Below the pieces are notes generated by a model, which had not been told where the DNA came from, made no database searches, and saw only the letters and a program-made list of their open reading frames with translations. Made by a program: the position numbers and the translations under genes. Below are positions 31,613 to 44,090 of a stretch of DNA of 64,000 nt, one piece after another. Every line of letters starts with the position of its first letter. The stretch's first letter is position 1. The DNA comes from Vitellaria paradoxa (lineage: Eukaryota; Streptophyta; Magnoliopsida; Ericales; Sapotaceae). Where the stretch lies: NCBI GenBank assembly GCA_019916065.1, contig CM034241.1, forward strand, positions 5,215,062-5,279,061. The letters are read 5' to 3'.

Positions 31613-32697
31613 GTTGGGTTAATTCAAAAAAAATTGAAAGCTGCGTGTCTGTGTCTAATGCTCCACTTTCTTTTTGGGCTGCTTTGGATTTCGATCTAAG
31701 GAGATGCAGTGAACAGACATCTTAAATCAGGATATTAGAGTGTGTCTGTGGGGTTTATAAGTTTCACTTACAAATGAAGTTTTTGATTTGGTTTGATGGA
31801 TTGGATTAGTTCAAATAAAATTGACACCTTAGGGACTCAAGTTTGACTTGAATTTAAACGAATTATAAACAACTTTTTGGATTTATTTTGTTGGAAGCCA
31901 CCAATCAAACTTGACCTGAGCTTCAACTGACTTGAACTCCGGTAGTTCCCTAGCTGCTGTACTTGTGGCTATGAAAATTGTCTGGGAGATCCAGGAGGGT
32001 TTGGTAAGTGGCCTTTTATGTATATTTTTTCTAATCTTATTCCCTGATTCAAGTAGGTGTACTAAATCAAGTAATTATTAAATTACACATAGTAATATTT
32101 TTTCTGATGCTTTTTCTGATTAGGGATCATGTGGCAAAATTATTTTTTGTCCCAACAACGTTTATGCCCCAATACTTGTTGTGGGGGCATTAATTCAACC
32201 CATCAAAACTTTGAAATAAAATAGAAATATTCATACCACAATATTATTTAAAAGTCGAGGCTACCGATAAAAATAAATAAAATAAAATAAAATAAAGAAA
32301 GGAAATTAAAAGTCAAGGTGTGGTACTCTTGCCTACTGATATTTTTGTCCTTGGGCCTTGGATTGATCAATGGCTCCACGAACTGTCTTTTCAGCGACAG
32401 GTTTCTTGTTCGGTTTGTGGAGACACTCTCATCACTCGACCCAACTTTCTTGTTGGCAATCAAAATGAAACTCCAAACAGAGGCTTAGGCATTTATTGAC
32501 TGATATATCTCAGAGTTGAATGCTTTCCTTTGAGAAACAAAAAGTTGAGCTTGTTTTATGGTTCATGAAAAAATTAAAGATCGATCAAAATTTGAAGGCA
32601 TTTAAAAACTATGCTTTATGTTACACCGAAAAACATTTATAGTAGTGGTAGCTTGCATAATCAACACAAGAGCAAACTAAAAAGGCCCCTTGAATGC

Positions 32698-32735
<38 letters not shown>

Positions 32736-34072
32736 GTAGCGAGCAAAAGGGAAGGAGTTATGCTATTGGTTTATGTGGCCGTTTGCATGACTAAAAATGA
32801 ATAAAAATTAGAAAAAGCAGTTGTATCAATTATTTTTTTAGTATTTGAAAAATCAATCAAATTTTACCAAAATAATCTATTAGAGTAGTGAAAAGGAAGC
32901 TGGTCCAATGGTTTTAGTCAAAAACTAATAAAAAAAGTTGATAAATGTTGAAAAAAGTGAGAAAAAGTAGGTAAATTTTAAATTTTGAAAATAAATGCAC
33001 GAAAAACAAAAAAAATAATAAAAATTGATAAAAATAAATAAATATTTATAACTTTTTGTAATTTTTAATAATTTTTTATCAACTAAACAAGACTTATATA
33101 AACTGCATGAAAAGGGTAATTAGGATTGTCAAATTATGGACATCTGCATCAACTTTTTTGAACTTTTTTTTTTGGTTTATTTTTTATTTTTTTACATAAA
33201 TAGAATAATAAATAATTAATTTATGTTAATATCTTTATACACTATCTTTAGAAAATTTCTTCATTGGTTCTCTAAAAGGGCAGTCGCTTTGGCATATTAT
33301 CTAATCCAGGGAGGATTATCTAATTCCCCCGCCCCCGGGGGGAGCAAAGAATCTATCAATGATTGCTTGACAGGTGTAAATATTCTATTGGACCACACAA
33401 ATTAAAAACAGATTTATTTATCTTAATATGTAAATGTTTTTTTTTTTCCTTTTGAAAAATAATTTGAATGACAGCCTATAGTGTGAATTTATAACAAGTA
33501 TTAGTAAAAGCACGATTTTTTTTATTAAAAAAAATAATGTTACTCATTTCAAAACAAATTTTTGTTGATAAAAAAAAATAACGTTACTCATGTTTCAATT
33601 TTATTTTATTTTATTTTTTTAATTTATAAAACATATGTAAAATAATTTTTTGAAAAACTTTTATATTAAAATAAAAATGGAAATTAAACTCGTATTGAAG
33701 AAACAATTGCTTTAGCAATAATTTGTAAAACATCAATAATCCTCTTGGTTCTCATATAATAATAATAATAATAATAATAATTTCAAAAAAAACCCACTTT
33801 GAGAAAAATAAATTAAGAAAACATCAAATTTAAAATTTATTATAGACCAAATTTACCAAATTGGAAACCACCATATGATCAACTATACGAATTGAATGAT
33901 CCTTCTTATTCATTTACAAACTACCAAATTTAACATTTATCTTCTGTTTAATGATGTGTATGAGTCAGTCAATTAAATTTAAATTACCTCTCATTAATTA
34001 TAAAATTAAATTATTTTTGTTCTATAAACAAATATTTAGGATCAGACTATCTGGAGAACAGTTACTGAAAAT

Positions 34073-34104
<32 letters not shown>

Positions 34105-34521
34105 CATACACGCTAATAAACCAAATTAAGGTAGGGTTTAAAAAGTAAAAAAAATTAATTTTTTAATAATCAATTACCCAAAAAAAAAGTTAGTTATTAT
34201 TATTATTAATTTTTTTTTTTTGGTGTTTAGGAAAGGAAAAAAAACATAATTTTTTAGTAGTTAGCATTTTAGTTTTTTTGTTAATTTGAGATATTTGTTG
34301 TGATGATTTAAAAAAAATTAATATATGAGAGAATTAAAAAAAAGTGCTTAGATGGTAAAAGAATTATAATAAAAATACAAAAATTTGATGTAAAAACGAT
34401 ATGTAACATAATTTAATTACCAAAAAATATAAAATATTAGTAAAGATTGGTAACTTTTAATTAATTTTGATAAATCAAATACGTAGGTTGAAGCCATGCG
34501 ATTATATAGTTCTTCTGCCGT
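31613..34521. other. Intergenic with microsatellites and a small element
   Basis: After the ADK 3' flank there is no gene. A (TA)n tract lies at about 32706-32736 and (AAT)n at 33758-33781, with more (TA)n near 34073-34103. About 32779-33092 looks like another short AT element (GCCGTTTGCATGACTAAAAA ... TCAACTAAACAAGAC). Small frames here show no coding features. Confidence 0.5.
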
Positions 34522-34559
34522 GGCGCGTTCCCAAACGCGCCGACCTGTGCGCGTATAAA
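34522..34559 (+). promoter_or_regulatory. CGCG palindrome and TATA box of the membrane-protein gene
   Basis: GGCGCGTT (34522-34529), spacer CCCA, AACGCGCC (34534-34541): an 8-base perfect inverted repeat in otherwise AT-rich DNA, containing CGCG cores of the kind bound by CAMTA-type factors and resembling E2F half sites. GTATAAAC with TATAAA at 34554-34559 follows. The ATG is at 34774, so the leader would be about 185 bases. Confidence 0.6.
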
Positions 34560-34773
34560 CTGATTTTCTTCTCACCCGGTTTGTGTTTGCAATTTTGCAC
34601 CTAGAATCGAAGATCTCTCAAACTTTTATTTTGGGTTCTCTGTACACTCTTCCGACGATCAAATAAAGTCAGCCAGAGATTTGCGATATATAAATAGATC
34701 ATTTCATTCATCAATCGATTCTCTCACTCATACTCCCCCTCCACTCGCGATAGCACCGAGGAAAAGCCCCGCC

Positions 34774-36213
34774 ATGAGCGACCGGCACCGCCAATCGCCG
34801 CCGCCGACGCCCGCCCTCGACCTCCACACCACGGCCCAGGTTCTCAAGCAGACGACCTCGATCTTCTGGACCCATCTGGTTGCATTCATCTTCTTGGCCT
34901 TTCTTATTCTCACCTTCCGCTCCAACGTCGAGAACGGGACCCACCTCCTCACTGGCTTCATTGACCGGGACCCCTCCCTGAAAGCCCTCCTCTCTCGCCT
35001 CGACATTTCCGGGAGAAACCTCTATTCGTCCTCCGATGCGGCCGCCGCCGCCGCCGTTCACCACCCCCGCCGGCGCCATCGTCGCCCGCCCTTCCTCCAC
35101 CTCACCCGCGTCGGCACCCTCGACGACGACTTCTTCTCGGGGGACGAGGACGGCGATCGTTCCCTCTTCGGCTCTCACTCCAAGACCACCTCCAATGGCA
35201 GCTCCGGGATTCTCGGCAATTTCGACCCCAGGTTAGGGTTTTCAGGTTCCGTTGTTGATAACGGAATTAGGTATTCTGAAATCGTCCGCCCGGGTTTGTC
35301 TTTTAAACTACACGAGAGTTCATTGCAATCTATAGAAAACGACAATAATAACAACGATGAGTTAAATGAAGTGACGAATCCACTGAGAGAAAAAGACGAA
35401 GACGAGGAGGACGAAAGGGTTGTGGATTTGCAGTTCTTGATCAAAGGTTTCGAGCTCCGGCGACGTGACGCTTCAGCTCTGTTCTTTCTTGTCTGTTTGT
35501 TGTCTGCTGCCTATGGATATGTGATTCTTGGTTTTCTACTAACCTATTCTTGGGTTATTGGAATTGTGTTTGTTGTAGTTGTGAATCATTTCTTGGGGAG
35601 GTATCGCTCCTGGGCTGGGACAATATGGGATGGTTCGAATATGGGTCTCAAAAGGCTTTCTGGGTTTATTCTTATGAGATGGGCAGTGAGGGATGCACTC
35701 ACCCAGCTCCTTGGTCTGTGGTTCTTTGGCGAAATCGAAGATCAGTATTCGTTTTTCAAGATTTTTGTGAGGTTGAAGTTGATGCCATTCTCAATCATGT
35801 CTCCGTGGATTCAGGGGTTTGAGAAGGAGACTGCAGGGTTTTTGTTCGCGTGGTTTTTGTTGGACATGGTCGTTGAATTTGTTTTTGCCGTGGATTCTTG
35901 GGTTACAATTGCAGACTCGAGGAGGAGCGGTAGAGAGATTGTGAGGGAAGGGTGTTACTTGTTGTCAATAATGTTTAAGCAGGCTTTCGTCATCAAATGT
36001 TTGGAGTCTGTGCTTTGTGGATCGTTTGCGAGATGGACTTTGGGTCGATACCTCGGGAAGTTGTTTGCGACGGCTTTCCAATCGATCATGGAGGTTTATT
36101 TCATGGTGGCTTGGCTAATATTCTATTTTGCAGCGAGATCTAAGGATGCTACTTCCCTTGGAAGAACATTTGGGCGGAGAGAGTTGGAGGGTTTTATCCA
36201 GGGACATAGATGA
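34774..36213 (+). CDS. Multi-pass membrane protein of unknown function (plant-type)
   Basis: Single-exon gene, 479 residues from the ATG at 34774 (MSDRHRQSPPPTPALDLHTT); the frame is open 93 bases further upstream but only from a TTG. Predicted membrane segments lie at about 30-48, 235-255, 257-274, 353-373 and 441-454, with a further hydrophobic patch near 310-318. Residues 86-230 form a long hydrophilic stretch: an Ala-run, Arg/His-rich 98-104, Ser/Gly-rich middle, Asn-run 189-194 and an acidic cluster 206-215. The C-terminus is basic. High GC in the first 500 bases against AT-rich flanks and uninterrupted hydrophobic periodicity argue for a real gene. It resembles plant transmembrane proteins annotated only as uncharacterised; I cannot name the family or give a function. 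The following 3' DNA is non-coding. Confidence 0.85.
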   Translation: MSDRHRQSPPPTPALDLHTTAQVLKQTTSIFWTHLVAFIFLAFLILTFRSNVENGTHLLTGFIDRDPSLKALLSRLDISGRNLYSSSDAAAAAAVHHPRRRHRRPPFLHLTRVGTLDDDFFSGDEDGDRSLFGSHSKTTSNGSSGILGNFDPRLGFSGSVVDNGIRYSEIVRPGLSFKLHESSLQSIENDNNNNDELNEVTNPLREKDEDEEDERVVDLQFLIKGFELRRRDASALFFLVCLLSAAYGYVILGFLLTYSWVIGIVFVVVVNHFLGRYRSWAGTIWDGSNMGLKRLSGFILMRWAVRDALTQLLGLWFFGEIEDQYSFFKIFVRLKLMPFSIMSPWIQGFEKETAGFLFAWFLLDMVVEFVFAVDSWVTIADSRRSGREIVREGCYLLSIMFKQAFVIKCLESVLCGSFARWTLGRYLGKLFATAFQSIMEVYFMVAWLIFYFAARSKDATSLGRTFGRRELEGFIQGHR

Positions 36214-39200
36214 TACTCAAATGGAAAATGGTGAGGTTGCTTCCGTGCTTCAAATGTGAAGCAAAAAATAGCGGTAATCTTTTGGTGCTTAGTGTGTAAT
36301 TTGCAGTCAATATGTGATTCGGCACTGCCCTTGTTTCGTGATGTCTGCCAGCAATGTACTTTTTTTGCTTCGTCACAAGGGAATATGTGAGTTGTGTATA
36401 TCTCCACAACAATGCCTCATGTGTATATTTGTATTGCTAGTTGGTTCCCTTGTCATTCTTCCCTCGGCAAAGTTTTTTTTTTTCTCTGTGATTATAATGC
36501 TAGGGAGTAGTCATATTTTTCTTCATTTTTGTTATTGCTCGCATTGATGCTGACATATAAGTCAAAACCAATGACTCCTTTGTTACTTGTCAGAATTATG
36601 GCATACAATTTACAAAACTGATACGTAATTTGATCTTTGATCTGTTATATTATTTTTTTGTGGTTGTACTTTACATGTTCAATTGGCATATAGATGAATA
36701 GAAAACCAATGATAGATTCAGAGTCTTCTGTGCGATCTGCTACCAAATGCTGGATTGTACATATAATGTTCCAGTCCAGTCTTCCTCAAATAGTCGTAGA
36801 AACTTATTTGAGGAAGAGAAAAGACACACTAATCAACAAGCAAAAATCACCCATCTTGAAGTCCAGTATACTTATAGATCTGCCTAATCTATAATCCCTT
36901 CAATTAGCTCATGCCATTATATCTGGATGCATTTCTAGTAATCCAATCTTACTATCACTCTCAAATTTCCCATCCACCACCTGATTTAGGATAGATAAGA
37001 AAAACTTATCATCAATGTTGTCTGCAATTGATTTTATGGGATGATTAAAGCTTGTTGTCTGCAATTGATTTTATGGATGATTAAAGCTTGTGGAATAAGG
37101 GTATGGAGAAGTGGAAGAAAGGTTTCAAAGTTTCCGGGAGAGGAAGGGTTGGAATTTGTTGAGCTCAATTTTATTTATTTATTTATTTTTTAAGTGGCTC
37201 AATTTGGGGAGGGCAATGGCTAGGATTTCCTGTACAGTAGTTAATTATGATTTTGATTGTTAAATTGAAGGTGATAAGGCAGGGAAAGGGTTTGAATACA
37301 GTTATGCCTTGATTTATAGGCTTCCAATTAGAAAATCCCATGATCTCAACTCTTTTTGAGTAGAAATGTTACATGGACATACAAATCCTTACTCTCAGCG
37401 CCTAAGGATTTTCTGCCATAGTTTTTTGTTAAGTTACATAGTTGTTTTAACACTAAGAGTCTCTCTAGGCAGTCTCGTGAAAGAAGTTTCCCCTCAAGGA
37501 GAGTTATTTTTCTTTCATAAGAAAAGCATCCTTATTAGTAAGGCAGTCCAGTCAAATTGAGTACCTTCACCCCCTTGTCACTTAAAAGGTAAGAATGGGC
37601 ATACTTCATTATGAGTGTAACAGAGAGAGGAACACTCTTTCCAAAAGAGAGATTGGTAGTCAAAGTTTTTCCAAAAAATTAGGAACATGTAGAGGCTGCT
37701 GGGCTCCTCCCTCTTTCTTTTTTTTTTTCTTTTTTTTTTTCTCTCTCTCTCCCTTTCAAATCTTGAACTTTGAAACAAAAAGTTTTAAAAAAATGGACTC
37801 TTATTACCACTTATAGACTAATCCAAATTAATTGATTTAGAAAACTCTATATGGCATAAAATTTTACTTGTGATGACTAACACATAGAAACATAAAATAA
37901 AATTGGATTTAAACCCAAAATTTGATTACATGAGTAGAGGCTGTCTTGTGGATTGGTGTTTTATTTGCATTATCAAGCGGGCAAGGAGGTTTGGGATTTC
38001 TGTTATGTGTTTGGGGCATGGTTTGGTGATTCCACAATCAACTGAATAGAGGCCGTTCTAGGAGTCTGACAGAGCAACGCTCAGGAAACCAGCTGGTTAT
38101 GTTTGATGTAGTGTTTGTGGAGTCAGAGGAACTGGATGTCTTTGGAATGCATCGTTTGAAAGGAATGGTGATAGACTTATATTTATGGCTTAGTAAACTT
38201 CTCATCTTCTTTGAACTCTTTTGTAGTGATTTTTGGGTGATTTGTATTTCCCTGACTGATGCACCACATCATCATGTTGGCATGTATACACCAAGCCAAA
38301 AGAATTGAGCTATTTTTACATGTTTCTTTTACTGAACGCATCAAGGTCATAACGAAGGGTCACGAGCTGCAATGCTGGTGAGTTAATGTTGTCTACCTTC
38401 GCTATTTTGGACGGATTTCAAATCTATCCCTACTCTCTTGGCTTGGCATAACCCTTTTGCCTCTCTGAATTTTTTTCTTGTTCATTGTTGGATCCTACCT
38501 CTATTCTTTCTCTCACTGAAAAAGTACCAAGTGGTTTTCTTATAAAAGAAAAAGACGGAGGGTGTGCGCACTGAAGATCAGGTTTTATAGCTATTCATGT
38601 TTGTCGGAAGCAATTCCAGTGGGTTTATTGAGAAAGAATTGAAGACCAAGTCTAGTGGGTTTCTCTGTTCCTTCAAAAATTTCCTTGTGGTTTCCACACT
38701 TTTTTGTTTTGTTTTTTTTTTTTTTTTTTTTTGGTTGGGGGTTGGGGTGGGGTTGGAGGTTTGAGGATTAACCTGTTATGTTTTTTTGTGTGGGAAAAAT
38801 GGATAAATTTCTTGTTTCTAAGACTTATAAAGGTTCGTGGTTCACGTCTAAGTTTAGCTTTTACTTGCTTTTTCTCTGATATTTTCTTAAAAGGAGGAAA
38901 AAGGAACTTATTTATTTCTCCCCTCGGGTTCTGTTTGTTTCTTTTAGAAAATTCATAAAACTTGATTTTGAAAGCGTTCTCTCTATTCCAATGTCGTCAA
39001 AATCTCGATTTTAATCATAAAATCGTATGGTTTTTCCGATGTTAGGTTGAGAAAAATTGTCAAATCGTATTAAAATTTGTTTGGGGGTAAAATTATAAAA
39101 TTTCAGTTTTGGGGGGATGAAATCGTAAAATAGAATGGTAAATTGTAAACTATTTGCTGCTGATATATGTATATATATATATATTTTGGTACTGTTGTCC

Positions 39201-39382
39201 TCCGCCCTCTCCCAATGACATGTTAGCTTATTTTGTCATTTTGATTGAGCTTGACTGTCATGTGAATGAAGATTATTAATATGACATTTAAGATATGGAA
39301 TATAGGGATTTTTTCAATTTTGATTAACCTTTTTTTTTTTATGGAAATGGCAATTTGAAAATATTAGATAGTAATATACAAA

Positions 39383-39540
39383 GGCCATGTTTGTCCGACC
39401 AAAAAATATCAAAAGTCATCAAATTTTAATTACTCTTTGTATTTTTTTTTCAATAAAATTTTAACACATATCATCTTTATATCACATATTTGTACTTTTA
39501 TTATATTTTTTTCTCAATTTTTTTTCAACCAAACAATCCC
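39383..39540 (+). repeat. ~158-base MITE, relative of 16944-17098
   Basis: GGCCATGTTTGTCCGACC at the left and TTTTCAACCAAACAATCCC at the right. The body shares CACATATCA, CTTTATATCACAT and TTGTACTTTTATTAT with 16944-17098 in the same order, so the two are members of one family. Confidence 0.75.
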
Positions 39541-40654
39541 AAAGTAAAATGTTCAGTCATGGTATTTTTCAAGTATGGTTACATTTTTTTTACGTTTTAT
39601 TTTTATGCGGTGAGTAAAATCTTACGCTTTTGCAGACCCTTCATCGATTTGGAGTAAAATTTCGATTTTAACCACTTTGCTTTTTTCTGTTGAAGTTTAT
39701 TCTCTCCTTTTCATCTGCAGTTGGCCTCTGTTTTCTGGGCGGGGCCTATGGTTGTGGAAACCCCCAAAATCTCGTATTGTCAGAAGATATTTAAGACTGT
39801 CAACAGGCTTTTGTCTGCATGGGTTGCAGCCCATTTGTTTGTGACTTTTTTAGTACAATGTTACTTCGAATATGTATAAGCAATAACAACAGTTAGGAGT
39901 TCTACAGAGATTTCATTGACGGTGCCAGGGTGCGTGTGGCACGCTTAAAAATTTTGAAAAATATTAAAAATTTTAAAAATTCTTTAATACACTTTATATT
40001 TTTATGAAATTTTTATAAATTTATATATATCTATATATCTTAACAAATATTTACAAATCTCAATAAATTTTTTACAAATTCTAATAACATTCCATAAACT
40101 CTAATAATTTTTTTATAAATCTCAAAAATTTTTCAATAATTTTCAATAAATTCTAACATAAAACTATTCCGATCAAAAAATTGATGCAAAAAAAAAAAAA
40201 AATTCACTATTTATTTTTGAAACATGTAATTTGATGGTTGTACATTAAATACTAAAAAATTATCTAAATCAAATTTTTATTTATTTATTTTTGAAACACG
40301 TAATTTGATGATTGCACATCAAATATTAAAAAATTATTCAAATCAAATTTTTCGTTATTTTTCGAACTTCAAATGCACCATAAGTTACCCAAATTCTTTT
40401 TTAGTTTGTATGTCAACAACTACCTACTCCCAACTAGTGTTAACCCATATTCTCCCGTACCCAAAAATGCACCAGCTTCAAAACAGTAAGAACTCATTGA
40501 ACTACATCATTAGCTCCTTATCCACTCCGAGAAAGAAAATATCATTGATTCATTTACAATCAAAAGGTGAGGAACTGGTATAACAATTCCTATTTGTGGT
40601 TTGTCGACTTGAATGATGGGGACTGTGACTTTGATGGGAACTGGTATAACAAAT

Positions 40655-40799
40655 GGGGTGTTTGGAATTCAAAAAAATTCAAAAAAAAAATCAAAAGTTA
40701 TGATTTATGTGATATAAAAATGATAAATGATAAAATTTAATCGGAGAGATTTAAAAATTTTTAAAATTTTTTAAGTTTTTTTTAGAGTATCCAAACGAC
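40655..40799. repeat. Short AT element with GGGTGTTTGG / CCAAACG ends
   Basis: Starts GGGTGTTTGGAATTCAAA and ends GAGTATCCAAACGAC. The interior is A/T-rich with repeated AAAATTT words; no coding capacity. Confidence 0.55.
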
Positions 40800-41354
40800 T
40801 ATCATCTTCATTCTACAAGAAAGCGCCTAGAAATTAAATGCCTTTTTAAGTTTTAATTACTTTATTATCCACAAATTTTTATCCCTTTAACATCTAACTA
40901 TTTAAGAAGAGGAAATTTTAACCTTTTAGATCTTTGTAAAGTGTACCAAATATACTTAAAAGAAAGACTGTTATATCACCACGTGTTCAATATGTTCTCA
41001 TTGTAACTCAAATCAAACCAAAATAACGATAAAGTTATTCTTACTATTCTTTTACTCTTTATTATGGACCAATCACTCCTCACATTTTCACTGCCGTTAA
41101 TTTTCAAGTAGAAAGATAATTTCTTATGGTTGTGATGATTTTAAACGAAATATATCAGTCATTATTCATAGTCATCAGTACAAAATAAGTCAACAGTATT
41201 AGCGCAAGATAAAAAAAACAGTGAGGGTAGAATTTTTGCCAAAATAATTAGAGTAGTTTTATTTATGACAATTCTTAGAACAACAATGAGTATACACAAA
41301 CAAAGATATATATAGATGAGAAGATATTAGCTAGAAGATACAAGATTGGGCTAA

Positions 41355-42311
41355 TTAATTATTAAGGAAATAAGAGAATCTATCAAGCATTTTGATAGCA
41401 TCTGGAGTATCGGAATGCTGCAGAAAGAATGTATGTGTTCCCGGAGTCTCCACGAGCTCAATTTTCCCTTTCCAGCCGTCGGTCAGCAACGCTTTATAGA
41501 AGTAGAACCCTCTGTCTCGATACAAATCATCGCCACTGGCGATGAAAACCAACACCCTGGAGCATCCGAAAGCGGGAAGCTTCGGATCCTGAAGCGGGTT
41601 AATCCGCGGATCGTCTAGTCCGACAGCCGCCCCGCCCCAAGAACCGCTCCAAATCACATTAGCTTCTGCTCTCGCATCATCACTCTTGGGCTCGTGAGTG
41701 CCAATCGGCTTGGCTCCCCAGAAATACGGATGCAACAGCACGATCCCCGAGACATTCATTCCGTCCAATTTCTCCGACCTTTTTTCCGATCTCGTCACCA
41801 TATTGTACGCTAAGTTAGCGCCGACGCTGTCTCCGGCCAAGAAAACCCGCTTGAAGTCGACGTACTTGTTGAGCATTTCCTCGGGCCCACGGCCGGCGTA
41901 GTGGGAGGCGACCCACTTGAGCGCCGCCCATGCGTCGTCGAAAGCGGCGGGGAGAGGATGAGACGCCACTAGACTGTACTCGACGCTCAGCGCCACGACG
42001 TTCGCTTTCTTGACGAGGGAATAGACATAGGGGTCGTACGGGGGAAGGAAGGCGCTGAACTGGGTGAAGCCGCCGCCGTGATAGTAAACTACGAGAGGAA
42101 GCTTCTTGGTGGCATTAGCATCGGCGGACTTGGGGACGTAAAGCCGAGCGCAGAGCGCGCCGTTCACGATTGCTACGTCTTTCCAATTGACGTCGGGCTT
42201 GGGAATCGTCGGGAAAAGTTTCGGAGTCAGACAATCGCCCAACGCGATTGCGAACAGGGCAACCAACGTACAGGACACAGACAGACAAGCTAAACAAAAA
42301 TTGTGACCCAT
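41355..42311 (-). CDS. Carboxylesterase (plant CXE / alpha-beta hydrolase-3 family), secreted type
   Basis: Single-exon frame of 318 residues. Residues 1-26 (hydrophobic, ending ALGDC) look like a signal peptide, so entry to the secretory pathway is predicted; many plant CXEs lack one. The oxyanion-hole motif HGGGF is at 78-82, the nucleophile elbow GDSVG at 160-164 (Ser162), the acid at Asp261/262 in ASGDDLYRDRG, and the catalytic His293 in PGTHTFF. All triad positions are present, so an active esterase is expected, hydrolysing short acyl or hormone/specialised-metabolite esters; the substrate is unknown. The usual YRLAPEHPLPAAYDDAW block reads YSLVASHPLPAAFDDAW here, a divergence next to the active-site gorge. 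It lacks the receptor features expected of GID1. The neighbouring SAUR lies 1.8 kb to the right on the same strand, with no functional link visible. Confidence 0.95.
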   Translation of the reverse strand: MGHNFCLACLSVSCTLVALFAIALGDCLTPKLFPTIPKPDVNWKDVAIVNGALCARLYVPKSADANATKKLPLVVYYHGGGFTQFSAFLPPYDPYVYSLVKKANVVALSVEYSLVASHPLPAAFDDAWAALKWVASHYAGRGPEEMLNKYVDFKRVFLAGDSVGANLAYNMVTRSEKRSEKLDGMNVSGIVLLHPYFWGAKPIGTHEPKSDDARAEANVIWSGSWGGAAVGLDDPRINPLQDPKLPAFGCSRVLVFIASGDDLYRDRGFYFYKALLTDGWKGKIELVETPGTHTFFLQHSDTPDAIKMLDRFSYFLNN

Positions 42312-42414
42312 TTTTCTTAGTTAATAATAATTTGGGTCTTCAAGTTGATGATATATATATATATATATTTATATAAATCTGTGTTTGTGGATTTCATAGA
42401 TGCTGCATTTTGGT

Positions 42415-42424
42415 CCTTTATATA
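42415..42424 (-). promoter_or_regulatory. TATA box of the carboxylesterase gene
   Basis: TATATAAAGG on the minus strand, 104 bases before the ATG, implying a leader of about 70 bases. A second weaker TATA-like palindrome ATTTATATAAAT at 42368-42379 lies between it and the gene, next to an (AT)n tract. Confidence 0.6.
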
Positions 42425-44090
42425 CTGATGGGGGGCTCGGCCGGGGGCTGGCTGTTGATTTTGTTTTCGTTCATTCAATCGCACAACCTTTAATGGAAGA
42501 AGACAGAAGCTGGCTAAATATATATTTAGCACCTACAGAAATGAATCATCATCAGCATTTGTGTGTGTACATATATTTGGTGGTATGTACAGAACAGAGG
42601 GGAAGAGATGAATTGTAATGAAGAGGTGTGTGTGTGTGTGTGTATATATATATTTAGACAATTTGAATGGAATTAATTTACAGCAGCAGCGCTATTTTTA
42701 GTTAGTTCAAGAGAAGGCAAGAGTAGTCCATTGATATTCCTTGGTTTGAGTTGTCATGGAAAGTTTTACATCTAAAGTGATCCTTTGATTTGAAAACTTC
42801 TCCTGGTTTTCCTAAATTAGCACTTTTGGATATTGTATTACATATTACTGTGTTATTAGAAATTAGGGACATTTTCCGATTGTACCATTGAATGTTTTTA
42901 TAAATAATATCAGTCAATATAATAACATCATAAATTTTATAAACAATCATATATATAATAGTGAATTTTTTTAATTACAGGCAGAAAAAATATTTATAAT
43001 AAACCTTGGAGAGCTGTTAAAAGACCCTATTTAAGCAAATAAATTATAAAAAATATATTCATCATTTTAATATGATTAATGATAATTTCTCTTTCCATAA
43101 AAAACATTATCGTTTCTTTTTTACTACCAACTCTAACGCAACTCACCATCTTCTTCTCAATGCTCTATACCCGTTAACAAAAATTTTGAGTCCACCCCGC
43201 CATCGCCCCATCAATTTTAGAATTGTTCTATAACTTGAAATACTGATTACTAGAAAATATTAGCTTAGATTTTTTGTTTTATTTCTCTTTCCAATATTTT
43301 TGCATACAATATTTCATATCAAAATCGCCAAAACTTAATTCACATAACCCCTTTAGTAAAAGTCATAGTTTTTAGAACTAAAATATATATATATATATAT
43401 ATATTTTTTTAACATATCCTTACATTTTATACATTTTCTTATATATATAAGCTCTTACTACAAAATTCATTTTTTGTATGAAAATTGTCTGAAAAAAAAT
43501 TTAATACCATTATATCTATAAAAAAAAAACTGTAGTTATGCATTAGATAAGAAGATTGGGCATTTTCTTTACTCAAGCTTCATTGTATCTCACACTTTCA
43601 GCAAGCAGTATGGCGATGAGAAATTAATGAGTAAGAGCAGCATTTTGTTTTCTTCTTGAATTCATTCGAGTGCGTTGACAAGAAAGTGAAAATCTATATA
43701 TATATACTATAATTTCACAAAGGTTATAGGTACGTACATAGTCATCCTAATTTAGGGGTTAAAACCCTTATGAAAAGTTACAAATTTATCGAGACCAGGC
43801 TCTACTAATTAATTATCTAAAGGGTAGACTATACTCATCCTTGCACTTTACCTCTAATTTTATTTTCGTTTGTGTACATTAAATCATCCCAATTTCTTTC
43901 TTATATTTTTAAATCATTTCACTTTATCTCTTTCCATCAAATTTATTGACAAAATATACGTGTTCTTTGTGTGCGATGAACATGTGCTGTTTCATCAAAT
44001 TATTTTGACAATAAATACAGATTCTAAAGTGATATTTAGATGTGAAATACAAGAGTGATAATTATAATTTACCCTTAATCAAATAAAAGT
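42425..44090. other. Intergenic between the carboxylesterase and SAUR genes
   Basis: Contains (GT)n then (TA)n around 42627-42655 and (AT)n at 43383-43405. No gene, RNA or clear transposon. The stretch next to 44090 is the SAUR 3' flank. Confidence 0.5.

Larger units (their letters stand above)
36214..41354. other. Long intergenic region
   Basis: No convincing gene. The first few hundred bases are the likely 3' UTR of the membrane-protein gene. About 39713-39880 follows an acceptor-like TTTCATCTGCAG and is GC-richer (GGCGGGGCCTATGGTTGTGG); it might be a distal untranslated exon or part of a non-coding transcript. 37018-37090 is a 37-base tandem duplication (TTGTCTGCAATTGATTTTAT). AT-rich repeated phrases at 40190-40380 (two copies of GTAATTTGATG(G/A)TTG) belong to a small element of about 39940-40385. 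Remaining short frames are chance. Confidence 0.45.

Noticed and set aside
34681..34773. N-terminal extension of the membrane protein
   Set aside because: The open stretch starts at a TTG and contains no ATG before 34774; 34774 is the first plausible plant start.
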